Under the pieces are notes generated by a model. The model had not been told where the DNA came from and did no database searches. It worked only from the letters and a program-made list of their open reading frames with translations. From Streptomyces sp. NBC_00425 (GTDB lineage: Bacteria > Actinomycetota > Actinomycetes > Streptomycetales > Streptomycetaceae), in contig NZ_CP107928.1 in NCBI RefSeq assembly GCF_036030735.1, positions 8,680,001 to 8,744,000 on the forward strand: a stretch of 64,000 nt of DNA, written 5' to 3'. Made by a program: the position numbers and the translations under genes. Of this stretch, positions 1-9,126 are shown in pieces. The number at the start of each line of letters is the position of its first letter. Position 1 is the first letter of the stretch.

Positions 1-419
1 CGGCCTCCCGGCCTCCCGGCCTCCCGGCCTCCCGGCCTCCCGGCCTCCCGGCCTCCCGGCCTCCCGGCCTCCCGGCCTCCCGGCCTCCCGGCCTCCCGGC
101 CTCCCGGCCTCCCGGCCTCCCGGCCTCCCGGCCTCCCGGCCTCCCGGCCTCCCGGCCTCCCGGCCTCCCGGCCTCCCGGCCTCCCGGCCTCCCGGCCTCC
201 CGGCCTCCCGGCCTCCCGGCCTCCCGGCCTCCCGGCCTCCCGGCCTCCCGGCCTCCCGGCCTCCCGGCCTCCCGGCCTCCCGGCCTCCCGGCCTCCCGGC
301 CTCCCGGCCTCCCGGCCTCCCGGCCTCCCGGCCTCCCGGCCTCCCGGCCTCCCGGCCTCCCGGCCTCCCGGCCTCCCGGCCTCCCAGGCCTCCCGGCCTC
401 CCAGGCCTCCCGGGCCTCC
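1..419. repeat. 8-bp tandem repeat array (CGGCCTCC)n
   Basis: The unit CGGCCTCC repeats without interruption from base 1 to 384 (48 copies), followed by variant 8-9 bp copies with an inserted A or G up to about 419. The array starts at the window edge, so its true length is unknown. On the minus strand each unit contains GGAGG. Eight bases is not a multiple of three, so a frame through it would give an 8-residue peptide repeat; no start, ribosome site or family supports coding. It lies beyond the 3' end of the galactan operon. Confidence 0.97.
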
Positions 420-692
420 CGGTCTGTGTCCTGGGCCCTGCCGGGCCTGGTGCCGCCGTACCCCCGACGGCCCGTCGGCAGGCCCGCCCGCCGGACACGC
501 GAAGGCCCGCGCGCAGGCCGCACGTCGGCATGAGCCCGGGGCGGGCCGCCGTCAGGGGCCAGCCGCCCCGGCCTCCGGCCTCGACGGAAGGCGTCGGGCG
601 CGGCGCTCGCGACGTCTGTCACGGGCGCCGAGGAGGAGGCGCCGGCCGTATCCGCCGTCCGGGCGAGGCCGGCCGGACCCGACGGCCGGCAG

Positions 693-851
693 TCTCCGGA
701 TCGGAGAACCAGATGCCTTGACCCTTGAGGGCTCCGGATCAGGGACCTCGATGCCCGGCAGGCTCAGGATCGCGATCCGACGCCCGGGGGACTCCGGATC
801 GGCGAATCCGATGCCCGGCGGCCTCCGGACCGGCGGCCTCAGTGCCGGGCG
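693..851. repeat. degenerate ~30-bp direct repeats
   Basis: Five imperfect copies begin near 693, 731, 762, 791 and 822, each opening with a variant of CTCCGGATC and ending with a variant of GATGCCCGGC; the last four are spaced 30-31 bp apart. They lie directly after the LacI stop codon. The stretch 420-880 otherwise holds no gene I can support. Open frames here are short, low-complexity and without ribosome sites. Confidence 0.65.
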
Positions 852-880
852 GATCCGAGGTCGGACGGCGGACCCCGAGG

Positions 881-1915
881 TCAGGCGGACTCCCGCCGGA
901 CCAGTTCCGTCGGCAGGATCACCGCAGCCGGGTCCTCGCCGCCGATCTGTGCGAGGAGCACCCGGACCATCTCGCTGCTGATCCGGTCCCAGGGCTGGCG
1001 GATGGTGGTGAGGGAGGGACTGGCCGCGGTCGCCGCCGGGGAGTCGTCGAAGCCGCCGACCGCCACGTCCTGCGGCACCCGCCGCCCCGCCCGGTGCAGC
1101 GCCGTCAGCACGCCCTGTGCCATCAGGTCGGACGCGACGAACACCGCGTCCAGCTCCGGCGCCTGGGTCAGCAGCAGCTCCGCGCCGGCCTCGCCGCTGG
1201 CCCGGCTGTAGTCGCCGGACACGACCAGCCGTTCGTCGTAGGGGACGTCCGCCTCGGCGAGCACCTCCCGGTACCCGGCGAGCCGCTCCACACCGCCCGG
1301 GGTGTCCAGCGGGCCGGTGACCACGCCGACCCTCCGACGGCCCTGCGCCAGCAGATGCCGCACCATGTCCCGGGCGCCGTCGCGGTCGTCGGCGGCCACA
1401 TAGCTCACCTTGGAGCCGATCCCGATCGGCTTGCCGCAGGCGACCAGCGGCACCCCCGCCTCCCGCAGCTCGGTGGCGATCGGGTCCCCGGAGTGGCTGG
1501 AGACCAGCAGCACCCCGTCGACGTGCCCGGCGGTGATGTACCGGATGATGCGCCGGCGTTCGTCCTCGGTGCCGGCCAGCATCAGCAGGAGGGGCACGTC
1601 GTGCGCGGCCAGCGCCTGGGTGCAGCCGCGCAGCAGGACGTTGAAGTTGGGATCCTCGAAGAACCGCTCCTGCGGCTCCGTGAGCAGGAAGCCGACGGAG
1701 TCGGACCTGCCGGTGATCAGCGAACGGGCGTGCCGGTTCACGACGTAACCCGTCCTGCGGATGGCGGCGTTGACCGCCTCCGCGGCCGCCGGGCTGACGT
1801 AGTGCCCGCCGTTGAGAACCCGCGAGACGGTGCCCCGGGAGACCCCCGCCTCGCGCGCCACGTCGTGGATGGTCGGCGGTCTGCGCCGGCCCCCCGCACC
1901 ATTGTTCATGGTCAT
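881..1915 (-). CDS. LacI-family regulator of the galactan locus
   Basis: DNA-binding repressor of 344 residues. An N-terminal LacI helix-turn-helix covers about residues 15-36 (TIHDVAREAGVSRGTVSRVL), followed by a periplasmic-binding-protein-like effector domain to the end (conserved DVAVGGFDDSP near residue 295). The start is the ATG at 1915, which overlaps the upstream permease stop as ATGA; a second ATG two codons later is possible. As last gene of the four-gene transport operon it probably represses its own operon through the palindrome at 5082-5097, by analogy with GanR of Bacillus. The effector is likely galactobiose or a related galacto-oligosaccharide (inference from neighbours). Confidence 0.93.
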   Translation of the reverse strand: MTMNNGAGGRRRPPTIHDVAREAGVSRGTVSRVLNGGHYVSPAAAEAVNAAIRRTGYVVNRHARSLITGRSDSVGFLLTEPQERFFEDPNFNVLLRGCTQALAAHDVPLLLMLAGTEDERRRIIRYITAGHVDGVLLVSSHSGDPIATELREAGVPLVACGKPIGIGSKVSYVAADDRDGARDMVRHLLAQGRRRVGVVTGPLDTPGGVERLAGYREVLAEADVPYDERLVVSGDYSRASGEAGAELLLTQAPELDAVFVASDLMAQGVLTALHRAGRRVPQDVAVGGFDDSPAATAASPSLTTIRQPWDRISSEMVRVLLAQIGGEDPAAVILPTELVRRESA

Positions 1916-2817
1916 GACTTTACGGCTCCGGACAGCAGATCCAGGCTCCAGAACCGCTGGACCACCAGGAACAGCGCCACCAGCGGGATCACCGCGAGGA
2001 ACGCGCCGGTGATCACCAGCGTGTACAGCGCGGGCTGGTTGGACCCCTGCTCCAGCAATGTGAACAGGCCGAGGGTGATCGGGAACTTCTCGTCGTCGCT
2101 GAGCATGATGTACGGCAGCAGGAAGTTGTTCCACACCGCCACGAACTGGAACAGGAACACCGTCACCAGCCCGGGGACCATCATCGGCAGGGCGATCCGG
2201 CTGAAGATCCGCCACTCGCTCGCCCCGTCCATCCGCCCGGCCTCCACCACGTCGCCGGGCACGGCCGCGGCCGCGTAGATACGCGCGAGGTAGACGCCGT
2301 AGGGGGAGAGGATCTGCGGCAGCAGCACGGACCAGTACGAGTCCGTGAGGTCGGCCTGGGCCAGCAGCAGGTACTGCGGCACGGCCAGGATGATCGGCGG
2401 CATCAGCACACCCGCGAGCAGGATGTTGAAGATCGACTCCCGGCCGCGGAAGCGGTAGACGGCGAGCGCGTAGCCGCTGAACGCCGACACGCACGTCGAC
2501 AGCAGCGCGCCGAGACCCGCGTACAGCGCCGAGTTGCCCATCCACGTCCAGTACACGCCGTCGCGGTAGGAGTCGAGGTCCTGGAGGTTGTCGGCGAAGC
2601 CCGTGCCCGGCAGGAAGGTGAACGTGGAGAACAGCTCCCGGCCGGACTTGGTGGACGCGATGACCACCCAGGCGACCGGCAGGAGGCAGTAGACCGCGCC
2701 CAGCAGCAGGGTGACCGTGGGGATCAGGGCGATCCGGCCGCGCGACGGCGGACGCCCGCGTGCGGCGCCGGTCGCGCCGGCGGTGGAGGGGGCCTTGTGG
2801 ACGGCGAGGGAACTCAT
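1912..2817 (-). CDS. sugar ABC importer permease (MalG type)
   Basis: Inner-membrane subunit of a carbohydrate ABC importer, 301 residues with about six hydrophobic segments. The cytoplasmic EAA loop is visible as VVEAGRMDGASEWRIFSRIALP, about residues 192-213, where the ATPase docks. It corresponds by position to GanQ. Start ATG 2817 overlaps the stop of the other permease (ATGA) and its own stop overlaps the LacI start, so all four genes look translationally coupled. No ATPase gene is present; Streptomyces sugar importers generally share the ATPase MsiK encoded elsewhere, and that is probably true here. Confidence 0.95.
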   Translation of the reverse strand: MSSLAVHKAPSTAGATGAARGRPPSRGRIALIPTVTLLLGAVYCLLPVAWVVIASTKSGRELFSTFTFLPGTGFADNLQDLDSYRDGVYWTWMGNSALYAGLGALLSTCVSAFSGYALAVYRFRGRESIFNILLAGVLMPPIILAVPQYLLLAQADLTDSYWSVLLPQILSPYGVYLARIYAAAAVPGDVVEAGRMDGASEWRIFSRIALPMMVPGLVTVFLFQFVAVWNNFLLPYIMLSDDEKFPITLGLFTLLEQGSNQPALYTLVITGAFLAVIPLVALFLVVQRFWSLDLLSGAVKS

Positions 2818-3737
2818 GACGCCGCTTCCTGCCTGTTACGGCGGTTCGCGGCCCGCAGGAAGCCGAAGGACAGCACCAGCGTGGCCAGGGCGATGATCAC
2901 GGCCTCGGCGGCCGCCTGGTAGACGTCACCCGTGCCGAACGCGTCCCGGTACACCTTCATCAGCGGACTCCAGGTCGTGGACACGGAGTTGGTGAGCGGC
3001 TTGAGGGTGGTCGGCTCGTTGAACACCTGGAGCGTGGCGATGATCGAGAAGAAGAAGGTCAGCACCAGCGAGGGCGCCACCATCGGGATCTTGATCCGCA
3101 GCGCGGTCTGCAGCGGGGTGGCGCCGTCCAGCTTCGCCGCCTCGTGCACCTCGGCCGGGATGGCCCGCAGCGAGGTGTAGATGACGATCATGTTGAACCC
3201 GGTGCCGCCCCAGACCGCGATGTTCGACAGGGCGAGGTACAACGGCCCGCCGTCGAGCAGGTCGGGCTGCGGCAGCCCCAGCTTCTCGAGGACGTAGGAG
3301 AACGGGCTGACGTCCGGCAGGTAGAGGAAGCCCCACAGCAGCGCCGCCACGACGCCGGGGATGGCGTACGGGAGGAAGATCGCGAGCCGGGTGAACGGCG
3401 CGAGCCGCACCTTCTCGGAGTCGAGCATCAGCGCGAACAGCAGCGCCAGGCCCAGCATCACGGGGACGACGATGCAGCCGTACCCGAGGACGCGCAGCGC
3501 ACCGTCGAGCAGTTCGCCGTCGGTGAGGGCGTCGGTGTAGTTCTCCACGCCGGCCCAGACCTCCCTGCGGGCGCCCGAACCCAGGCCGAGGCCCGAGACG
3601 CGCACCTTGTGGAAGCTGAGCCAGACCGCGTACCCGATGGGCAGCGCGAAGAACAGCGCGAAGAGGATCGTCGCGGGGATGAGGAACGCGTACGGGGCGC
3701 CCTTGACCCCGTACGACGTGCGGCGTGCGGTGGTCAC
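2814..3737 (-). CDS. sugar ABC importer permease (MalF type)
   Basis: Inner-membrane permease of 307 residues, partner of the neighbouring MalG-type subunit and corresponding to GanP. The EAA loop reads EVHEAAKLDGATPLQTALRI in the C-terminal third, and hydrophobic segments are spread along the protein (first near FLIPATILFALFFALPIGYA). The start is GTG 3737, which overlaps the binding-protein stop as GTGA; a longer in-frame extension upstream lies antisense-like within the binding-protein gene and is rejected. Confidence 0.94.
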   Translation of the reverse strand: MTTARRTSYGVKGAPYAFLIPATILFALFFALPIGYAVWLSFHKVRVSGLGLGSGARREVWAGVENYTDALTDGELLDGALRVLGYGCIVVPVMLGLALLFALMLDSEKVRLAPFTRLAIFLPYAIPGVVAALLWGFLYLPDVSPFSYVLEKLGLPQPDLLDGGPLYLALSNIAVWGGTGFNMIVIYTSLRAIPAEVHEAAKLDGATPLQTALRIKIPMVAPSLVLTFFFSIIATLQVFNEPTTLKPLTNSVSTTWSPLMKVYRDAFGTGDVYQAAAEAVIIALATLVLSFGFLRAANRRNRQEAAS

Positions 3738-5053
3738 TCGGAGACCTCGAAGCCCTGCTTCTTCATGTCGGCGACCGTGTCCGACTGCATCGTGGCGAGG
3801 GCGGCGGAGAAGTCCGACTTGTTCTTGGCGGCGGCGCCGAACGCGTCCTTGAAGCTCGTGTAGGCCACGTTCACGTTCGGGCCCCAGGCCGAGGGCGCCG
3901 TGGTCTTCGCGATCTCGGCGGCGGTGGTGTAGAAGTCCGCCTGGTTCGAGAAGTAGTCCGGCGGGGTGATGAAGGCGCCGCTGAGCTGCGCGGATGTGGA
4001 GGCCGGGTAGATGCCGCCCTCCTTGGCCAGCGCGTTGAGGGCGTCGCCGTCGGTGTTCAGCCAGGCGGCGAACTTCGCGGCGGCCGACTTGTGCTTCGAG
4101 TCCGTCGTCACGGCCGTGGAGGAGCCGCCCCAGCTGCCGGTGACGTTCTCGCCGGCGGACCACTGGGGGAGCGGGGCCATCGCCCACTTGCCCTTGGTGT
4201 CGGGCGCGGCGGTGGTCAGCGTGCCCGGCGCCCACACGGCGGAGACCCAGGCGATCTGCTTGCCGGTGTTGAGCGCCTTGTTCCAGGCCGGGGTGTACAT
4301 CGGCTGGTTGTCGACGGCGCCCTCCTTGACCAGGCCGCCCCAGAAGTCGGCGACCTTCTTGGTGGCCGCGTCGTCGATGCCGACCTTCCACTTGTCGCCG
4401 GCGGTGGTCCACCACTTGGCGCCGGCCTGCTGGGCGAGGCCCGCGAAGAGGCCGGAGTCGTTGGCGGAGAACGTGGTGAGGTCCGTGTCCGGGGACTTCT
4501 TCTTCAGCGCGCGGGCGGTCTCGGCGAACTGCTCCCAGGTCGTGGGGACGGTGAGCCCGTACTTCTTGAAGAGGTCGGCGCGGTAGTAGAACATCATCGG
4601 CCCGATGTCCTGCGGCACCGCGTAGACGGCGTCCGTGCCGAGGGTGGTCTGCTGCCAGACGCCGTCCGCGAACTTGCTCTTCGCGTCGCCGACGTCCTTG
4701 CCTATGTCCGCCAGCGCGTCGTTGCTGACCAGCGTCGGCAGCGCCTGGTACTCGGCCTGGACCAGGTCCGGGGCCTTGCCGGCCTTGTGCGCGGTGAGGA
4801 TCTTGGTGATCAGCGTGTCGCCGGAGGCCTGCTTCTTCACCGTGACCGTGATCCGGTCCTTCTTGCCCTGGCCCTTGTTCCACAGGTCGACGACCTTGTC
4901 CATGCCGGGCGTCCACGTCCAGTACGTGAGCGAGACCGGACCGGACTCGGCGCCGCCGTCCTCGTCGGACGAGCCGCAGGCGGCGAGGGCGGTGCTGCCC
5001 AGAGCGACGGCAACAGCAGTTGCCACGAGGCGTCGGCGCTTCGTGATGGACAT
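3734..5053 (-). CDS. galacto-oligosaccharide-binding lipoprotein of ABC importer
   Basis: Extracellular solute-binding protein (family 1, MalE-like), 439 residues, first gene of the import operon. A lipoprotein signal peptide with the lipobox LAAC places the lipidated cysteine near residue 25, followed by an acidic linker and a two-lobed sugar-binding fold. ATG 5053 is preceded by AGGGAGAG; the frame is open further upstream but that part has no signal-peptide logic. Ligand specificity is inferred from the adjacent GH42 and GH53 enzymes and corresponds to GanS. Expression probably starts from the TTGACA promoter at 5096-5124. Confidence 0.93.
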   Translation of the reverse strand: MSITKRRRLVATAVAVALGSTALAACGSSDEDGGAESGPVSLTYWTWTPGMDKVVDLWNKGQGKKDRITVTVKKQASGDTLITKILTAHKAGKAPDLVQAEYQALPTLVSNDALADIGKDVGDAKSKFADGVWQQTTLGTDAVYAVPQDIGPMMFYYRADLFKKYGLTVPTTWEQFAETARALKKKSPDTDLTTFSANDSGLFAGLAQQAGAKWWTTAGDKWKVGIDDAATKKVADFWGGLVKEGAVDNQPMYTPAWNKALNTGKQIAWVSAVWAPGTLTTAAPDTKGKWAMAPLPQWSAGENVTGSWGGSSTAVTTDSKHKSAAAKFAAWLNTDGDALNALAKEGGIYPASTSAQLSGAFITPPDYFSNQADFYTTAAEIAKTTAPSAWGPNVNVAYTSFKDAFGAAAKNKSDFSAALATMQSDTVADMKKQGFEVSE

Positions 5054-5081
5054 GGATCTCTCCCTGACCTGGGTTCTGTGT

Positions 5082-5124
5082 CTGTGAGCGTTCACAGTAG
5101 AGAAACATCCCGGACACTTGTCAA
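5082..5124 (-). promoter_or_regulatory. promoter and LacI-type operator of galactan import operon
   Basis: On the minus strand TTGACA (5124-5119) is followed after 17 bp by TCTACT (5101-5096), a good -35/-10 pair. The inverted repeat CTGTGAGCGTTCACAG at 5082-5097 overlaps the -10 and start point. It fits the LacI-family pattern TGTnAnCGnTnACA, so the locally encoded LacI protein is the likely ligand. On the plus strand TTGTCA at 5118 with TATGTT at 5143 (19-bp spacer) may serve the galactosidase gene; this is weaker. Confidence 0.85.
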
Positions 5125-5211
5125 TGGTTGTTGCTGTGCGGTTATGTTGGGCTCGCACTGCTGATGACGTGTGTGCACGTTCCCAAATGATCGATAAAAC
5201 GGGAGAGATCC

Positions 5212-7233
5212 ATGCCGGCGACCACCCCCAAGGGCCTCACCGGGCTCGCCTTCGGTGGGGACTACAACCCCGAGCAGTGGCCGGAATCCGTCTGGCAGGA
5301 CGACGTCCGGCTGATGCGGGAGGCCGGCGTCACCATGGTCAGCGTCGGGATCTTCTCCTGGGCCCTCCTCGAACCCTCGCCGGGGGAGTACGACTTCGGC
5401 TGGCTCGACCGGGTGATCGATCTGCTGCACGAGCACGGCATCCGCGTCGACCTCGGCACCCCGACCGTGTCGCCGCCGGTCTGGTTCTACCGCCGCCATC
5501 CCGACGCCCTGCCGGTCACCGCCGAGGGCGTGCGCTACGAGTTCGGCTCCCGTGGCGCGATCTGCCACAGCAACGCGGACTACCGCGCGGCCGCGGCGAC
5601 CATCACCACGCGCCTCGCCGAGCGCTACGGCGGCCACCCGGCGCTGGCCATGTGGCACGTGCACAACGAGTACGGCGTCCCCGTCTCCGCCTGCTACTGC
5701 GACTCCTGCGCCGCCCACTTCCGCCGCTGGCTGGGGACGACGTACGGCACGGTCGACGCCGTCAACGAGGCCTGGGGCACCGCCTTCTGGGGCCAGCGGT
5801 ACGCGAGCTTCGAGGACGTCAACCCGCCGCGCGCCACCCCGACGGTCGGCAACCCGGGCCAGGCCCTCGACTACAAGCGGTTCGCCGACGCGACGATGCG
5901 CGAGAACTTCCGCGCGGAGCGGGACATCCTTCACCGCCTGGCACCCGGCGTCCCGGTCACGACCAACTTCATGACCGCCCTCAGCCAGTGCGACTCCGTC
6001 GACTACTGGGCCTGGGGCCGCGAGGTCGACATCGTCACCAACGACCACTACCTGATCACCGACGGCCGCCGTACCCACGTCAACCTCGCCATGGCCGCCG
6101 ACCTCACCCGGTCCGTCGCGGGCGGAGCCCCCTGGATCCTGCTCGAACACTCCACCTCGGGCATCAACTGGCAGCCGCGCAACCCCGCGAAGGCCCCCGG
6201 CCAGATGGCGCGCAACTCGCTGTCGCACGTGGCGCGCGGTTCCGAGGGCGCCATGTTCTTCCAGTGGCGCCAGTCCCGGCGCGGCGCCGAGAAGTTCCAC
6301 TCGGCGATGGTCCCGCACGGCGGCACCGACACGCGGGTGTGGCGCGAGGTCGTCGAGCTCGGCGCGGCCCTCGACTCCCTGGCCGCGATCCGCGGCACCC
6401 GCACCGTCGCCGACGCGGCCGTGCTGTGGGACTGGCACTCCTGGTGGGCGCAGAACCTCGACTGGCGGCCCAGCGAGGACGCCGACCCGCGCGAGCGCGC
6501 CGACGCCTACTACGAGGCCCTCCACGACCGGCACCTCACCGTCGACTTCGCCCACCCTGAGGCCGACCTGTCGCGGTACCCGCTGGTCGTGGTGCCCGCC
6601 CTGTACCTGATGACGGAGGAGGCCGGCCACAACCTCACGGAGTACGTGGAGAACGGCGGCACCCTCGTCGTGTCCTACTTCTCCGGCATCGTCGACGAGC
6701 ACGACGCCGTGCACGAGGGCGCCCACCCCGGACCGTTGCGCGACGTCCTCGGCCTGACCGTCGAGGAGTTCTCGCCGCTGCTGCCCGGCGAGCGCGTGCA
6801 CGTCGCCGGCCTCGACGGCTCCGAGCTCGAAGGCGACGTGTGGACGGAGTTCGTCACTCCGCACGGCGCCGAGACCGTGTGGACGTACGCCGACGGCCTC
6901 GCCGCCGGCCGCCCCGCCGTCACCCGGCACCGCCTCGGCGAGGGGACCGCCTGGTACGTCTCCACCCGCCTCGGCCCCGACGGCCTCGACGCGCTGATCG
7001 GCTGCGCGGCCGAGGACGCGGCGCTCGCCCCGCGCGCCGAACTGCCCAGGGACGTCGAAGTGGTGCGCCGCTCCGGCGAGACGGGCAGCTACCTCTTCGC
7101 GATCAACCACACCGCCGCCGACGTCAAGGTGCCGCTGGAGACCCCCGGCACCGAACTGCTGACGGGCGAGCGTGCCGCCGGCCGCCTCGCGGTCCCGGCG
7201 GGAGCCGTACGGGTCGTGCGACTCGACGGCTGA
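5212..7233 (+). CDS. ganA: GH42 beta-galactosidase
   Basis: Retaining beta-galactosidase of glycoside hydrolase family 42, 673 residues, normal for the family. The (beta/alpha)8 domain carries the acid/base glutamate in HNEYG (E153) and the nucleophile in ILLEHSTSG (E312). A cysteine cluster CYCDSC at 161-166 is the family's structural metal site. There is no signal peptide, so it acts inside the cell on imported galacto-oligosaccharides, as GanA does in Bacillus. GGGAGAG precedes the ATG. It is divergent from the importer and followed 102 bp later by the galactanase gene, probably in one transcript. The symbol is by analogy of locus and family. Confidence 0.95.
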   Translation: MPATTPKGLTGLAFGGDYNPEQWPESVWQDDVRLMREAGVTMVSVGIFSWALLEPSPGEYDFGWLDRVIDLLHEHGIRVDLGTPTVSPPVWFYRRHPDALPVTAEGVRYEFGSRGAICHSNADYRAAAATITTRLAERYGGHPALAMWHVHNEYGVPVSACYCDSCAAHFRRWLGTTYGTVDAVNEAWGTAFWGQRYASFEDVNPPRATPTVGNPGQALDYKRFADATMRENFRAERDILHRLAPGVPVTTNFMTALSQCDSVDYWAWGREVDIVTNDHYLITDGRRTHVNLAMAADLTRSVAGGAPWILLEHSTSGINWQPRNPAKAPGQMARNSLSHVARGSEGAMFFQWRQSRRGAEKFHSAMVPHGGTDTRVWREVVELGAALDSLAAIRGTRTVADAAVLWDWHSWWAQNLDWRPSEDADPRERADAYYEALHDRHLTVDFAHPEADLSRYPLVVVPALYLMTEEAGHNLTEYVENGGTLVVSYFSGIVDEHDAVHEGAHPGPLRDVLGLTVEEFSPLLPGERVHVAGLDGSELEGDVWTEFVTPHGAETVWTYADGLAAGRPAVTRHRLGEGTAWYVSTRLGPDGLDALIGCAAEDAALAPRAELPRDVEVVRRSGETGSYLFAINHTAADVKVPLETPGTELLTGERAAGRLAVPAGAVRVVRLDG

Positions 7234-7335
7234 GCCGACTCCCCCTTCGCCCGTGGAGCCGCGAGCCGCGGGCGGAGGGGGCCCTCACCCCACGAGGGAA
7301 CCCCACCCATCACGTCGAAGGGACGACGGACGACG

Positions 7336-8904
7336 ATGTTCCATCCCAGACGCACGCTCAGGGCCCTGCTGCTGCCGCTCGCCGCGGGCCTCGCCCTCAC
7401 CGCCCTGCCCGCGCAGACCGCGCAGGCGGCGGCCACGCTGACCAACGGCGGCTTCGAGACGGACGGCACCGGCACCGCCACACCGGCCGGCTGGTCGACG
7501 TACTCGGCGGCCGGGCAGAACTCCGCCTCCTTCACCGAGTCCGGCGGCCACGGCGGCAGTCACCGCCTCTCGCACTACTCGGCGGCCGCGTACAAGGTCG
7601 AGACGTACCAGTACCTCTCCGGGCTCGCCAACGGCGCCTACACACTCACCGCCTGGGTGCGCTCCGGCGGCGGCCAGAAGTCCGCGTACATCGCGTTGAA
7701 GAACTGCGGCGGCGCCGAGCAGCGCACCGACATCCCGGTCTCCGCCGGCGGATGGATCCGGATCGTCACCTCCGTCGCGGTGACGAACAACCAGTGCACC
7801 GTCAGCGTCACCTCCGACGCCAACGCCGGAAACTGGATCAACGTCGACGACCTGACCTTCGCGCCGGGTTCCACGGGCCTCGCCGTCAAGGGCTCGGACG
7901 TGTCGTCGCTCGTGAAGAGCGAAGCCCTCGGCGGCGTCTACCGGAACAGCTCCGGCACCGCCCAGGACGCGCTCGCCGTGCTGCGGAACGCCGGGCAGAA
8001 CTACGCCCGGCTGAAGGTCTGGGTGAACCCGGCCGACGGATACAACAACAAGGCCCGGGTCCTCACGGCGGCCAAGCGCGTCAAGGCCCGGGGCATGAAG
8101 CTGCTGGTGGACTTCCACTACTCGGACACCTGGGCCGACCCGGGAGCGCAGACCGTGCCCTCCGCCTGGGCCGGACACTCCTACAGCCAGCTGAAGACGG
8201 ACGTCTACCAGCACACCTACGACGTGCTCAACGCCCTCAAGGCACAGGGCACCGCCGCCGACATGGTGCAGGTCGGCAACGAGATCAACGGCGGCATGCT
8301 GTGGTCGGCGGGCTCCACCGACAACTGGTCACAGCTGGCCGGACTGCTCAACTCCGGCTATTCCGCGGTCAAGGCGGTCGGCTCCGCCACGCCCGTGGCG
8401 CTCCACCTCGCCAAGGGCGGGGACCTGGCCGGCACCCGCTGGTGGTTCGACAACGCCGTCTCCCACGGCGTGAAGTTCGACGTCATCGGCCTGTCGTACT
8501 ACGGCTACTGGCACGGCACGCTCGCCGACTTCCAGACCACCCTCGACGACGCGGCCGCCCGCTACGCCAAGCCGGTCTACGTCGCCGAGACGGCCTACCC
8601 CTTCCGGCTGGACAGTGAGGACCCGCACGAGAACATCATCGACCTGCCGAGCGAGCTGGTGTCCGGATACCCGGCCTCCGTCTCCGGCCAGACGCGGTGG
8701 ATGAACGACGTGGCGAGCATCGTGGAGGCCGTCCCGAACGGCCGCGGGCTCGGCGTCTTCTACTGGGAGTCCACCTGGACGGCCGTCGGCGGCAACGGCT
8801 GGGACCCGACCGACGCCTCCTCCGGCAACGGCTGGGAGAACCAGGCCCTGTTCGGCTACGACGACAGGGCGCTGTCCTCGATGTCCTGGTTCGGCCACCG
8901 CTGA
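7336..8904 (+). CDS. ganB: secreted GH53 endo-beta-1,4-galactanase
   Basis: Exported arabinogalactan endo-beta-1,4-galactanase, 522 residues. An N-terminal Sec signal (RRTLRALLLPLAAGLALTA, cleavage near AQAA about residue 32) is followed by a beta-sandwich carbohydrate-binding-like domain (about 33-178) and a GH53 catalytic domain from about 183 (GLAVKGSDVSSL). Catalytic glutamates are E316 in VGNEI and E418 in VYVAETAYP. It would cut pectic galactan outside the cell and feed the ABC importer. The start has GAAGGGAC upstream. A 16-bp perfect hairpin follows the stop. Symbol by analogy with Bacillus ganB. Confidence 0.95.
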   Translation: MFHPRRTLRALLLPLAAGLALTALPAQTAQAAATLTNGGFETDGTGTATPAGWSTYSAAGQNSASFTESGGHGGSHRLSHYSAAAYKVETYQYLSGLANGAYTLTAWVRSGGGQKSAYIALKNCGGAEQRTDIPVSAGGWIRIVTSVAVTNNQCTVSVTSDANAGNWINVDDLTFAPGSTGLAVKGSDVSSLVKSEALGGVYRNSSGTAQDALAVLRNAGQNYARLKVWVNPADGYNNKARVLTAAKRVKARGMKLLVDFHYSDTWADPGAQTVPSAWAGHSYSQLKTDVYQHTYDVLNALKAQGTAADMVQVGNEINGGMLWSAGSTDNWSQLAGLLNSGYSAVKAVGSATPVALHLAKGGDLAGTRWWFDNAVSHGVKFDVIGLSYYGYWHGTLADFQTTLDDAAARYAKPVYVAETAYPFRLDSEDPHENIIDLPSELVSGYPASVSGQTRWMNDVASIVEAVPNGRGLGVFYWESTWTAVGGNGWDPTDASSGNGWENQALFGYDDRALSSMSWFGHR

Positions 8905-8921
8905 CCCACCGGCCTCGCACA

Positions 8922-8959
8922 GCGGGGGCCCGGCCGCACTCCCGCGGCCGGGCCCCCGC
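8922..8959 (+). terminator. terminator after GH53 gene
   Basis: Perfect 16-bp inverted repeat (8922-8937 and 8944-8959) with a 6-nt loop, 18 bp after the galactanase stop. No U-tract follows, as is common in Streptomyces. Confidence 0.85.
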
Positions 8960-9126
8960 CCGTCCTGCCCGCAGTCCTCCCCGCCCGTCCCGGTCCTGCC
9001 CCAACGGCCCTGTGAGTCAGGGGCGTTCGATCCGGGACGAGGCTCGCGGAGTTCGGGACACGACGGCCCCGACTGCGGAAGAGTGGGACGACGCGGTACG
9101 AGGAGGCTCGGACGGAGGGGACGACG

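Noticed and set aside
1..419. CRISPR array
   Set aside because: The units are 8 bp, contiguous and without spacers, so this is a simple tandem repeat.
5092..7110. 672-codon minus-strand open frame opposite the GH42 gene
   Set aside because: Shadow of the galactosidase gene; composition and lack of domains show it is non-coding.
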